From the NCBI RefSeq assembly GCF_005870035.1, contig NZ_SWJG01000006.1, positions 124,001 to 188,000 of the forward strand: a stretch of 64,000 nucleotides of DNA, in the 5' to 3' direction. The position numbers were made by a program, and so were the translations under genes. The notes under the pieces are model-generated. The model did not search any database and had not been told where the DNA came from. It saw only the letters and a program-made list of their open reading frames with translations. This document shows positions 1 to 9,050 of the stretch, piece after piece (the stretch's first letter is position 1; each line of letters opens with the position of its first letter). The stretch is from Spirosoma lacussanchae (GTDB taxonomy: Bacteria > Bacteroidota > Bacteroidia > Cytophagales > Spirosomataceae).

Positions 1-143
1 AGAGGAAGCGGGCGAACGAGGTTGTCAATGAATAACGATGAATGATAATTGATGAATTCGTTTTGGGGAGCCTGCGGCTGGGTTGCAAAGTTAACCGTCC
101 TGCCTGTTGTCACTCATCATCCATCCTCCATAATTCGTTGTTC
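1..143. other. Noncoding stretch with degenerate ATGAAT/GAATTCG words
   Basis: No gene is visible downstream of the rpoN stop. The DNA is a low-complexity mixture of words such as AATGAATAACGATGAATGA near 27-45. A loosely complementary copy (CTCATCATCCATCCTCCATA) lies near 113-132. The two could fold on each other imperfectly. No T-run follows, so I do not call it a terminator. Confidence 0.3.
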
Positions 144-1598
144 CTATAACTGTTTTCGCAACCGGGCTACGGGTATGTTGAGTTGCTCACGGTATTTGGC
201 CACGGTACGGCGGGCAATGTTATAACCGCGATCATTCAGAATCTTCTCCAGCTTATCGTCCGAGAGCGGGTTCATCTTGGGTTCGCTGTCGATGAGATCT
301 TTCAGGATGTTTTTCACCTCGCGGCTGCTGACGTCTTCTCCCGTATCGGTCGAGATCCCTTCCGAGAAGAAATATTTGAGCGGATAAATGCCGAACTCGG
401 TCTGGACGGCCTTGCTGTTGGCTACCCGCGACACGGTCGATACGTCCATGTCGATGAGCGTGGCAATGTCTTTCAGGATCATGGGGCGCAGCTTCGACTC
501 GTCACCGGTCAGGAAGAAGTCGTACTGGAACCGCACGATGGCGTTCATGGTCTTGAGCAGGGTTTGCTGCCGCTGTTTGATGGCGTCGATGAACCACTTG
601 GCCGCGTCGAGCTTCTGCTTCACGAACGAGACCGTTTCGCGCAGGGATTTGTTCTGCTTGCTGCTCTTGTCGTAGGTATCGAGCATGTCGGCAAACGACC
701 GGCTAATGCGCAGTTCGGGCGCGTTCTTGGAGTTCAGCGTCAGTTCAAGCTTGCCGTTGCTGTTGGTCAGGATAAAGTCTGGAATAAGGTACTGTACGTT
801 GCCGGCTTCGCCTTCTACCGACCCCGGCTTGGGGTTGAGCTTGATAATCACATCGACCACCCGTTTCAGCGATTCGTCGCTGATGTTGAGCCGTCGCTGA
901 ATTTTGTCGTAGTGTTTCTTCGAGAACTCATCGAAAAAATCTTCGATGATGCGAACGGCCAGTACGTTGTAGGGGTCCGACTGATCTTTACGCCGGAGTT
1001 GCAGCAGCAGGCATTCCTGGAGCGAGCGGGCGGCAATACCCGGCGGGTCGAACGTCTGAATTTTATGCAGCACTTCCTGAATTTCTTCGGCATCGGTGAA
1101 TACATTCTGCGAAAAGGCCAGATCGTTCACAATGGCCTGCATGGATCGGCGGATGTAGCCATCGGCTTCGATACTGCCAATCAGCTGTAGGCCGATGATC
1201 CGCTGTTCTTCGCTAAGCGAGAGGTACCCGAACTGCTGTAGCAGCGAGTCGGTCAGGCTCGAGCTGGTGGCTAGCGGCATGTCGCGCTCTTCTTCGCTGT
1301 AGTTGCCGTCGCCCTGCATCTTGTAGCCGGCATAATCTTCACCCTGCAGGTAGCTGTCGATATCGAGGTCGTCGGTGCGGTCTTTGTAGTCGTCGTCACC
1401 GAAATCATCGTCGAAGGGATCATCTTCTTTCTGATCGAACTCGTCGTCCATGCCTTCTTCCAGCGCCGGGTTGATTTCCAACTCCTCTTCGATGCGGGTA
1501 TCCAGTTCGGCAGTAGGAATCTGCAACAGCTTTATGAACTGAATCTGCTGGGGCGATAACTTCTGCTGAAGAGACTGGGAAAGGCTTAACTTCTGCAT
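144..1598 (-). CDS. rpoN: RNA polymerase sigma-54 factor
   Basis: This is sigma-54 (RpoN), the alternative sigma factor that directs RNA polymerase to -24/-12 promoters and needs an AAA+ activator to open them. The 484-residue length is normal. The N-terminus is the glutamine/leucine-rich activator-interacting region I (LSQSLQQKLSPQQIQFIKLL), followed by a very acidic stretch at about residues 45-80. Next come the core-binding domain and a helix-turn-helix region. The C-terminal RpoN box reads ARRTVAKYRE at about 462-471. It stands alone, with pncB diverging upstream. An NtrC-type activator that would need this factor is encoded at 60458-61918. Confidence 0.97.
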   Translation of the reverse strand: MQKLSLSQSLQQKLSPQQIQFIKLLQIPTAELDTRIEEELEINPALEEGMDDEFDQKEDDPFDDDFGDDDYKDRTDDLDIDSYLQGEDYAGYKMQGDGNYSEEERDMPLATSSSLTDSLLQQFGYLSLSEEQRIIGLQLIGSIEADGYIRRSMQAIVNDLAFSQNVFTDAEEIQEVLHKIQTFDPPGIAARSLQECLLLQLRRKDQSDPYNVLAVRIIEDFFDEFSKKHYDKIQRRLNISDESLKRVVDVIIKLNPKPGSVEGEAGNVQYLIPDFILTNSNGKLELTLNSKNAPELRISRSFADMLDTYDKSSKQNKSLRETVSFVKQKLDAAKWFIDAIKQRQQTLLKTMNAIVRFQYDFFLTGDESKLRPMILKDIATLIDMDVSTVSRVANSKAVQTEFGIYPLKYFFSEGISTDTGEDVSSREVKNILKDLIDSEPKMNPLSDDKLEKILNDRGYNIARRTVAKYREQLNIPVARLRKQL

Positions 1599-1877
1599 GG
1601 TAGTGATGTTTCAAATCGGGTAGAGGTGTCAACGGGGATTGGCTGCTCCGGTTGGCAAAATGCCCCTCACAATTATCAGACCAATTTAGTTAGGATTTTG
1701 TTTAGGGCTACAAAAAAAATACACCAAGTCGTTCAGAATTAATGATTTGGCCTAAAAAAGTGCCTGGTTAACGATCTTTATGGGTTAGTAAATTGCTGAT
1801 AGATAGCCATTTAATGGCTTGCTTTCGGGTGTTGGCAGCGGATACGAAAACTGGTATCATTTTTCTACCTTAGCGTC

Positions 1878-3347
1878 ATGACAAATAAGCTGTACGACAC
1901 CTCGCTGAGTCTGCTTACCGATCTCTATCAGGTCACTATGGCCTATGGGTACTGGAAATCAGGCACTGCCGAAAAGGAAGCGGTCTTTAATCTGTATTTC
2001 CGGAAAAACCCGTTCGGCGGAGGCTATACGATAGCCTGTGGACTTAGTAATGTAATCGGCTACATCGAACAGTTCAGCTTTTCGCGCAAAGATCTACGGT
2101 ATCTCCGTACCCTCACCGGCAATGACGGGCAGCCCTTGTTTGAGGAGGCTTTTATCGAGTACCTGGCCGCGCTGAAGCTGAGCTGCACCATCGATGCCAT
2201 TCCCGAGGGAACGGTCGTGTTTCCCAACGAGCCACTGGTACGGGTACGCGGGCCTATCCTGCAGTGTCAGCTGCTCGAAACGCCCCTCCTGAACCTGGTC
2301 AACTTCGAATCGCTGATTGCTACTAAGGCGGCACGACTCCGGCTGGTTGCCGAGTCGGACACGCTGCTGGAGTTCGGCCTGCGCCGGGCACAGGGGATCG
2401 ATGGCGGCATGACGGCCAGCCGGGCGGCCTACATAGGTGGCTGCGACGCTACCTCGAATGTGCTGGCCGGCAAACTCTACGACATCCCGGTTCGGGGTAC
2501 CCACGCCCACAGCTGGGTCATGTCTTTCGACGATGAGCAGCAGGCGTTCGATACCTACGCACGGGTGCTGCCCAACAACGTTACCCTGCTCGTTGACACG
2601 TACGATACGCTGGACGGGGTACGGCATGCCATCGAAACGGGTCACAAACTCCGGGCCCGGGGTTACCGGCTGGCCGGCATCCGGCTCGACTCCGGCGACC
2701 TGGCCTACCTCAGCATCGAAGCCCGCAAACTACTCGATGAGGCTGGTTTCACCGATACCAACATCGTGGCCAGTAACGACCTCGACGAGACGATTATCGC
2801 CAGTCTGAAGCAGCAGGGGGCCAAAATCACGGTATGGGGCGTCGGCACCAAACTGGTTACGGCCTTCGATCAGCCGGCGCTGGGGGGCGTCTACAAGCTG
2901 GCCGCGCTCCGCACGGGGGATGCCCACAAGCCCTGGGACTACAAGATCAAGTTGTCGGAGCAAGCCATTAAAACCTCGACTCCGGGCATTCAGCAGGTGC
3001 GCCGGTACCGCGACGAGCGGGGCTTTCTAGCCGACATGATTTTTGATGAGACGCTGAACGGCACCCACCAGCCCACCACCATGATCGACCCGCTCGACTT
3101 CACCAAACGTCGGCGCTTCGACGCGCATGCAGCCTTCGAGGATTTGCTGGTGCCCATCTTTGCGGCTGGCCAGTGTGTATACGATAAACCCGATATCCAC
3201 GCTATCCGGGCGCGGGTGCAGGCGCAGCTGGCCGCGCTGCACCCCGGGGTCAAGCGACTCGTCAACCCGCATACCTACCCCGTCGGGCTGGAACGACACC
3301 TGCATGACCTCAAAACCGCGCTTATTCTCGAACGCAGAGGAGAGTGA
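1878..3347 (+). CDS. pncB: Nicotinate phosphoribosyltransferase
   Basis: This enzyme joins nicotinate and PRPP to give nicotinate mononucleotide, the entry step of the Preiss-Handler NAD salvage route in the cytoplasm. The 489 residues match the longer bacterial PncB class. The N-terminus DLYQVTMAYGYW and the GTHAHSWVMSF block (about residue 207, around the active-site histidine) are family hallmarks. The phosphate-binding part follows (GIRLDSGDLAYLS, then VWGVGTKLVTA). A possible -7 element, TACCTTAG, lies at 1866-1873, very close to the start codon, so the leader may be very short. The gene is single and converges on the GHMP kinase gene. Confidence 0.95.
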   Translation: MTNKLYDTSLSLLTDLYQVTMAYGYWKSGTAEKEAVFNLYFRKNPFGGGYTIACGLSNVIGYIEQFSFSRKDLRYLRTLTGNDGQPLFEEAFIEYLAALKLSCTIDAIPEGTVVFPNEPLVRVRGPILQCQLLETPLLNLVNFESLIATKAARLRLVAESDTLLEFGLRRAQGIDGGMTASRAAYIGGCDATSNVLAGKLYDIPVRGTHAHSWVMSFDDEQQAFDTYARVLPNNVTLLVDTYDTLDGVRHAIETGHKLRARGYRLAGIRLDSGDLAYLSIEARKLLDEAGFTDTNIVASNDLDETIIASLKQQGAKITVWGVGTKLVTAFDQPALGGVYKLAALRTGDAHKPWDYKIKLSEQAIKTSTPGIQQVRRYRDERGFLADMIFDETLNGTHQPTTMIDPLDFTKRRRFDAHAAFEDLLVPIFAAGQCVYDKPDIHAIRARVQAQLAALHPGVKRLVNPHTYPVGLERHLHDLKTALILERRGE

Positions 3348-3386
3348 ATGCCGGGTTTTGGGTGGAAGGGGCTACCGCCTGTGCAG

Positions 3387-4469
3387 CTACAGCGTATGAC
3401 GCGTGCCGTTGTCAACATGTACGACGTAGGCGCGGCCACCGGCCTGCTCGATAGCATCGGCTACGGCGATAGGGCTTTCAGGCGCGTAGGCAAACATGCA
3501 GCCGCCACCGCCCGACCCGTTGATCTTGCCACCCAGCGCGCCGGCCGCGAGGGCTGCGTCGAGCATCCGGTCTATTTTAGGAGTGCTGATGCGCTGGGCG
3601 TCGCGGAGATTGGCGTGGTGGTCGGTCAGGAGCTGGCCGAACCGCCGGTGGTCGAGTGCATCGGCCTGTAACACCGTTAGGGCGTCGCGCAGGATGTCGC
3701 GGTTGGCAAGGTTGCCTTTCAGCAGGATGTACTCGTCTTTGGTCAGGCTGTCTTTGAACTCGGTCGCGTCGGTCAGGCTTGAGTGGTGCAGCGAGAAGCC
3801 GGGGTTCACCGCCCTGATGCGGGCCAGGATGTCGAGCATACCGTACTTGACCCGACTCAGAATCCCGATTGTATCTTTCGGTTCCTGTGAATCGCCCAGT
3901 ACGAAGGTGCCGAGCCGAGACGCCGGGCTGCGGGGCTCCAGGCTGACGAGCCGGATCTGCGGCTGCGATTCGAGGTAGATCACCTGCCCAACGGCCGTGG
4001 CGTAATGGTCCATCATGCCGCCGGGTTCGCCAAATTCAAGCACTTCGGCTGCATAGGCCAGCTCGGCCAGCTGCGTGGGCGGCAGAGAACGCGGCTGGTC
4101 GGCCAGCTGGGTCAGCACATTGAGCCAGGTCACCAGCAACGCCGACGAGCTCGACGTGCCTGCATTGATGGGTATGTTGCCGTGAACCTCGCCCAGCACC
4201 CCCCTTGAAAAGGTAAAACCATCACGCAGCAGCACGTTCACCGCCGACCGGAAGTAATCCCGATCCTGCGGATACGTCAGCGGAGAACCGTCGAACGGAA
4301 TCGTTACCGTACGGCCGATGTCGGGCAGGTTAAGCCGGAACCCCAACTCGGGGGTAGGGGTGGCATCGATCTGAATCCGGCGCGAGATAGCGGCCGCTAT
4401 GACGGGTAATCCTAGATAATCCTGATGTTCGCCGAACAGGCAGATACGGCCGGGGGTAGAACTGGTCAT
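3387..4469 (-). CDS. GHMP-family sugar kinase (galactokinase-like)
   Basis: A 360-residue GHMP kinase, which phosphorylates a small molecule, probably a sugar at C1, using ATP. All three family motifs are visible. Motif 1 is PGRICLFGEHQDYLG at residues 6-20, a variant of the galactokinase signature. Motif 2, the ATP loop, is PINAGTSSSSALL near 100. Motif 3 is GGKINGSGGGGCMFAY near 310. It lies 24 bp downstream of a sugar MFS transporter gene and probably shares its transcript, with a GH109-type enzyme further upstream. That context suggests an intracellular kinase for the imported monosaccharide, perhaps galactose or N-acetylgalactosamine. The substrate cannot be read from the sequence. Confidence 0.85.
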   Translation of the reverse strand: MTSSTPGRICLFGEHQDYLGLPVIAAAISRRIQIDATPTPELGFRLNLPDIGRTVTIPFDGSPLTYPQDRDYFRSAVNVLLRDGFTFSRGVLGEVHGNIPINAGTSSSSALLVTWLNVLTQLADQPRSLPPTQLAELAYAAEVLEFGEPGGMMDHYATAVGQVIYLESQPQIRLVSLEPRSPASRLGTFVLGDSQEPKDTIGILSRVKYGMLDILARIRAVNPGFSLHHSSLTDATEFKDSLTKDEYILLKGNLANRDILRDALTVLQADALDHRRFGQLLTDHHANLRDAQRISTPKIDRMLDAALAAGALGGKINGSGGGGCMFAYAPESPIAVADAIEQAGGRAYVVHVDNGTRHTL

Positions 4470-4493
4470 TGGAACAATAAGGCAGGCAACGAC

Positions 4494-5711
4494 TTACCAG
4501 CTTGATTTTTTGTATCCTGATACGGCATAGTACAGGATAAAGCCGAAGAGGGGCAGAAGCATGGCATAAGCCAGCTGGGGGCTGTACGTATCGGTCAGAT
4601 ACCCGTGGAGGAGGGGTAGCAGCGCCCCACCCGAAATACCCATAATCAGCAGAGCCGACCCGAGTTTAGTGAAGCGGCCCAGGCGGTTGAGTGCCAGTGG
4701 CCAGAGCGCGGGCCAGATCGGCGCGAGACCGAAACCCAGCAGCGCTACGCACAAAACCGACGTAAAACCACTGGTCAGCAGGGTAGCCACCGTTAGCACC
4801 AGCCCGTAGGCGGCTCCGAACCGCAGTGCCGTTTGCTGCGAAATAACTTTGGGGATCAGCACGATACCCAACACATAACCCGCCAGCAGGCCGTACAGTG
4901 TATAAGTTGTAAAATATTTGGCTTCGTCGTTATCAAAACCAAGCGCTTTGCCGTAGTTGATGATGGTATCGCCCGCAATAACCTCGGCCCCTACGTAACA
5001 GAACAGAGCGGCTACGCCCAGCACCAGGTTCGGAAACTGCCAGACGCTGGTATGGGCCACGGCATCGGCGGGAGCGTCGTCCTGCTCTTCCGATACGTCG
5101 GGTAGGTTCGAGAACCGAATCAGGCCCGCCAGCACCACCAGTACGCCCGTCAGGATCAGATAGGGCGATACCACTTTTTCGAGCGAAGCGGTGCCCGATA
5201 CGGCGTTGGCCCCCGTCAGCAGTAGCCCGCCAAACACGAACTGGCTAATGATACCGGCCAGTTTATTGGCAATACCCAGGAAGCTGATCCGCTGGGCGGC
5301 ACTTTCGCGCGGTCCCAGAATGGTGGCATAGGGATTAGAAGCCGTTTGCAGCACCGTTAGCCCGATGCCGATCAGAAACAGACCGACCAGAAAAAGCGGG
5401 TACGATACGGCTTTGGCCGCCGGAACGAAAATAAGCGTACCGACCGCCATCACCAGCAAACCCAGCGACATGCCGCTCTTGAAACCCGTCCGCTTCAACA
5501 CCGCCGATGAGGGAATGGCCATGAGCGTATAGGAGATAAAGAACGCAAAGGCAACCAGGTTGGAACCAACGGTGCTGAGGTCGAAGGCCTGCTTGAAAAA
5601 CGCGATCAGGACGCTGTTGACCCAGGTCACGAAGCCGAATATGAAAAATAGGGCTCCGATAATAAGCAGCGGGCCGGTGTAATTCTGGGGTTTGGAAGGG
5701 GCAGTTACCAT
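4494..5711 (-). CDS. Sugar MFS transporter (FucP/GluP type)
   Basis: A 405-residue major facilitator of the FucP-like sugar:proton symporter group. About 12 hydrophobic segments are visible, beginning with LLIIGALFFIFGFVTWVNSVLIAFFKQAF, the N-terminal block typical of Bacteroidota glucose/galactose/fucose transporters. A central hydrophilic loop (SEEQDDAPADAVAHTS) separates the two halves. It sits in the inner membrane. The GHMP kinase follows 24 bp downstream and a GH109-like gene lies 95 bp upstream, all on the same strand. The likely role is uptake of the sugar these two enzymes release and phosphorylate. The exact sugar is unknown. Confidence 0.88.
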   Translation of the reverse strand: MVTAPSKPQNYTGPLLIIGALFFIFGFVTWVNSVLIAFFKQAFDLSTVGSNLVAFAFFISYTLMAIPSSAVLKRTGFKSGMSLGLLVMAVGTLIFVPAAKAVSYPLFLVGLFLIGIGLTVLQTASNPYATILGPRESAAQRISFLGIANKLAGIISQFVFGGLLLTGANAVSGTASLEKVVSPYLILTGVLVVLAGLIRFSNLPDVSEEQDDAPADAVAHTSVWQFPNLVLGVAALFCYVGAEVIAGDTIINYGKALGFDNDEAKYFTTYTLYGLLAGYVLGIVLIPKVISQQTALRFGAAYGLVLTVATLLTSGFTSVLCVALLGFGLAPIWPALWPLALNRLGRFTKLGSALLIMGISGGALLPLLHGYLTDTYSPQLAYAMLLPLFGFILYYAVSGYKKSSW

Positions 5712-5806
5712 GTCTGGGAGAGCAACAAAAAACGAGGGCTAATGAAAGAAAACGGCTGGTCCTCAAGAGACGGCAGTCATTCGCTAGCCAATATTATTAA
5801 ATTTTT

Positions 5807-7171
5807 TCAAAAATTGTCGTTTAACCCGAAAATCGGCGGGTTGGTCTTCCATTTGCCCCGGGTAAAGTCGGGAATATCGACCGCTTTGCTGTTACCGGCA
5901 ATGCTTTGTTCGGACAGGGGGCTGATGGCGCTCCAGACGGCCGCGTCATATACATCGATCGGAACGGGGCCTTTGGCTTTGACGGCTTCGATAAACGCCC
6001 GTAAGACGAAAAAGTCGATGCCACCATGTCCCGCTTTGTCGGCGGTTTGGGCGTGTCGTTTCCAGAGGGGGTGGTCGTATTTCTCCTGATAGGCGGCAAA
6101 GGGTTCCCAGGTATGGGCTTTGGGCGAGGTGCCTTCGAGGTAGATCATGTCGTTATCGTCCATCCAGATTCCCTGCGTGCCCTGCGCCCGGAAGCCGAGC
6201 GAGTAGGGGCGGGGTGAGTTGGTGTCGTGCATGATCACGATGTTTTCGCCGTTGGCGCACTCGATCATAGTCGTTACCACATCGCCGAGTTTGAAGTTGA
6301 CTTTGGCGTTGGGGTGGTCGGCTCCGCCCTTGTCGACAACGTACTTATGCAGCCCGCGGCTTTTGGTCGCCATACTGGTTAGCCGGACGAAGCGGTTGCC
6401 CCGGTTGATGTTGAGCCAGTGAGCTACCGGACCGAGGCCGTGGGTCGGGTACAGGTCGCCGTTGCGGTCTACGGAGTGCTGGGTGCGCCAGCGGGCTTCC
6501 GAAAAGCCTTTTTCGCCAAACTCGACTCCACCACCGTAGGCTTTTTTGCCGTCGTTGAACTTCACTTCGCGCAGGTCGTGCTGATAGCCGCAGTGGGCGT
6601 ACGTCATTTCGCCGAACAGGCCCTGCCGGATCATATTGAGAACGGCCAGCACGTCGCGTCGGTAGCAGACGTTCTCCAGAATCATGCAGGGCATCTTCGT
6701 TTTCTCGGAGGTGTTGACCAGGTCCCACGACTCCTGAAGCGTTACCGTAGCCGATACTTCAACCGCTGCGTACTTTCCGGCTTTCATGGTCGCTACAGCC
6801 ATTGGCACGTGCCATTCCCAGGGGGTTGCAATCACAACGCCGTCGAGGTCGTCGCGTTTGAGCATCTGCAAAAAGGCTTCGCTGCCTTTGGTATAGGCTT
6901 CGGGCAGCGGTCGGCCGGCTTTCTGAATCATGGCGTTGGTGCGGGCAATGCTGTCCGGGTCAACGTCGCAGATGGCCGGAATGACAACATCGTCGCGATA
7001 CAGCGCCTGCTCTACGTGACTGCGTCCGCGCAGGCCTACGCCAATGAAGCCAAGCCGGACTTTGGTATCGGCCTGCCCGGCTTGGCTGGTCAGTATCGTC
7101 GGAAAAATAGATGCGGCTGTGCCGGTCAGGGCGGCTGTACGGATAAACTGGCGTCGGGTGGTGGCGGTCAT
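5807..7171 (-). CDS. Gfo/Idh/MocA-family enzyme, GH109 glycosidase type
   Basis: A 454-residue NAD-binding enzyme of the type classified as glycoside hydrolase family 109 (alpha-N-acetylgalactosaminidase in the founding members, which hydrolyse by an NAD-dependent redox route). It starts with a Tat-like signal (TRRQFIRTAALTGT), so it is probably exported. The NAD motif GFIGVGLRGRSH is near residues 41-52. The block HGLGPVAHWLNINRGNRF and the later MHDTNSPRPYS and GHGGIDFFVLRAFIEA are GH109-like. It lies upstream of a sugar transporter and sugar kinase, which suggests release, import and phosphorylation of a galactosamine-type sugar. Substrate assignment is inference. Confidence 0.85.
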   Translation of the reverse strand: MTATTRRQFIRTAALTGTAASIFPTILTSQAGQADTKVRLGFIGVGLRGRSHVEQALYRDDVVIPAICDVDPDSIARTNAMIQKAGRPLPEAYTKGSEAFLQMLKRDDLDGVVIATPWEWHVPMAVATMKAGKYAAVEVSATVTLQESWDLVNTSEKTKMPCMILENVCYRRDVLAVLNMIRQGLFGEMTYAHCGYQHDLREVKFNDGKKAYGGGVEFGEKGFSEARWRTQHSVDRNGDLYPTHGLGPVAHWLNINRGNRFVRLTSMATKSRGLHKYVVDKGGADHPNAKVNFKLGDVVTTMIECANGENIVIMHDTNSPRPYSLGFRAQGTQGIWMDDNDMIYLEGTSPKAHTWEPFAAYQEKYDHPLWKRHAQTADKAGHGGIDFFVLRAFIEAVKAKGPVPIDVYDAAVWSAISPLSEQSIAGNSKAVDIPDFTRGKWKTNPPIFGLNDNF

Positions 7172-7251
7172 GGGGATTAGGTTAGGACTATTTCAGGAAT
7201 CACGACCGGAAATATACGGATTATCGCCAAACCGGATGCCGCTACCGGTGT

Positions 7252-8358
7252 CTAGAAATTCCACCAGACCCCGGTCGGATAAGCCACACCCAGCACCACT
7301 GGCTCGCCAATCCGGGGGGTCGTTACGGGAAGCCCCACTGCGCGGGCGCGTTCGGTAAATCGTTGTATGGGTTCGTTCCAGGGGTGGTAAGCCAGCGCAA
7401 ACTTACTCCAGTGAACGGGCAAAACGGTTTTGGCCTTCAGATCCTGGCCGGCCTTTACGACCTCTTCGGGGAACATATGAATACTGGGCCAGTCGGCGCC
7501 GTACTGTCCACATTCCAGAATAGCCAGATCGAACGGGCCGTAGGTAGCGCCTATTTTGGCAAACTGCTCGTCGTAGCCCGAGTCGCCCCCCAGAAAAAGC
7601 CGGTAGCCGTGCAGGTCAAGGACAAACGATGTCCAGAGGGTTTTGCCGCGGGTCATGCTCCGCCCCGAGAAGTGCCGCGCCGGGGTAGACGTCAGGCGGA
7701 TACTGTCGGCCACGGCCTGCGTTTCCCACCAGTCGAACTCAACGATGCGGTCGGCCGGGACGCCCCAGCGTTCAAGGTGGGCACCAACGCCCAGGGCTGT
7801 ATAGAACCGCTTGACCTTTGGGATGAGTCGGGTAATAGTCTGGTAATCGAGGTGGTCGTAATGATCGTGCGACAGCACCAGCATGTCGATGGCGGGCATT
7901 TCGTCGGCGCTGTAGGCATCTGAACCCGGAAACGACCGGCCGAAGTACCCGATGGGCGACGCGCTGCCGCTCAGGACCGGATCGACCAGAATCGTCACCC
8001 CTTTAGACCGGATGAGGTAAGACGAATGCCCGAACCAGACCAGGCTGGGGGTGTCGTCGGGTAAACTGGTCAGGGAGGTGCGGACGGTAGGGATGGGCCG
8101 GGGCGGTTCGTTGTTGGCGGGTTTGTTCAGGAAGTCGCCCATCATAGATATATAGGAAGCGCCTTCGCGCATCATGGCCGTGGGCGCAATGTTCTGAAAA
8201 GCGCCGTCGCGGTAATTGGGTGACTGGCTGATGCGCTCCAGCCGGGCATCGGCCGGATTAAGGCCAAAAACGGGCTGTTGCAGGAAAATGTATCCCCCTA
8301 TGGCCAGGGTTGCCAGAATGATAAAAGTGATAAGCATGGTGGATTTAAGCGATTTCAT
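7252..8358 (-). CDS. MBL-fold metal-dependent hydrolase (UlaG/NAPE-PLD-like), membrane-anchored
   Basis: About 368 residues from the chosen start, which puts a hydrophobic N-terminal segment (STMLITFIILATLAIGGYIF) first. An upstream in-frame ATG at 8481 would add 41 basic residues and is less likely. The metallo-beta-lactamase signature LVLSHDHYDHLDY lies near 155-168. Later metal-ligand regions include TPARHFSGR, LGGDSGYD and VLPVHWSKF. This layout matches the UlaG/N-acyl-phosphatidylethanolamine phospholipase D-like branch, which acts on phosphodiesters or lactones. The substrate is unknown. It is single, with divergent neighbours. Confidence 0.85.
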   Translation of the reverse strand: MKSLKSTMLITFIILATLAIGGYIFLQQPVFGLNPADARLERISQSPNYRDGAFQNIAPTAMMREGASYISMMGDFLNKPANNEPPRPIPTVRTSLTSLPDDTPSLVWFGHSSYLIRSKGVTILVDPVLSGSASPIGYFGRSFPGSDAYSADEMPAIDMLVLSHDHYDHLDYQTITRLIPKVKRFYTALGVGAHLERWGVPADRIVEFDWWETQAVADSIRLTSTPARHFSGRSMTRGKTLWTSFVLDLHGYRLFLGGDSGYDEQFAKIGATYGPFDLAILECGQYGADWPSIHMFPEEVVKAGQDLKAKTVLPVHWSKFALAYHPWNEPIQRFTERARAVGLPVTTPRIGEPVVLGVAYPTGVWWNF

Positions 8359-8618
8359 GTTAGGCAAACCACGTGAAGTCGGCTTCCGTTCGGCACCCGG
8401 GGGAACAAACCGTTTGGAGCGGACGTTATACCAGTGAAGATGTCTGCTGTTGTTTAGTTTTTTTAAAAAAACGTTAAACAAAATTCGCCAAAAACGGGTT
8501 AAGCAGGTATCATTCGCACACGAAAGAGCGGGTTTTCTTCAACGCTCTGCTGTCTGCCTGTGTTGTACACATACTTTGTAACGACAGGTTGATCGAACCA
8601 TTTTTCGATTACTAGTTT

Positions 8619-9050
8619 ATGGAAACCTCCCGGGCCGATGCCCTGCGGGTGGCTGTGTTTCGGAAAGAGCACTTTAACGCGGCCCATCGTCTGAATAATC
8701 CCAACTGGTCAGACGAAAAAAACGCCCGCGTTTACGGCAAGTGCAACAATCCTAATTATCACGGACACAATTACGAGCTGATCGTGCAGGTTACGGGGCC
8801 CATCGATCCCGAAACCGGCTACGTCATTGACATGAAAGTGCTCGGTGACCTGATCAAAACGCACGTTACCGACCGCTTCGATCACAAAAATCTCAACCTC
8901 GACACCGACGAGTTTGCCGACCTGAACCCTTCGGCCGAAAACATTGCCATCGTTATTTACACTATTTTACGCAACCAGCTGAGCCAGGACCTGGCGCTCA
9001 AAATCAGACTTTATGAAACGGAACGGAACTTCGTCGAGTACCCCGCTTAA
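8619..9050 (+). CDS. 6-pyruvoyl-tetrahydropterin synthase / QueD family protein
   Basis: A 143-residue member of the PTPS/QueD family, which acts on 7,8-dihydroneopterin triphosphate, the product of GTP cyclohydrolase I. Zinc ligands are visible in HFNAAHRL and HGHNY. The catalytic cysteine is in GKCNNPNYHGHNYE, closer to the PTPS-type motif than to the shorter CxxxHGH of typical QueD. FDHKNLNLD and the C-terminal YETERNFVEY complete the family pattern. The 3' end overlaps the start of folE, so the two are probably co-translated. With the SDR downstream, a tetrahydropterin route is possible, but a queuosine role (QueD) cannot be excluded. Confidence 0.9.
   Translation: METSRADALRVAVFRKEHFNAAHRLNNPNWSDEKNARVYGKCNNPNYHGHNYELIVQVTGPIDPETGYVIDMKVLGDLIKTHVTDRFDHKNLNLDTDEFADLNPSAENIAIVIYTILRNQLSQDLALKIRLYETERNFVEYPA

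Noticed and set aside
183-1190. 335-residue frame opposite rpoN
   Set aside because: Antisense shadow of sigma-54; no recognisable protein features.
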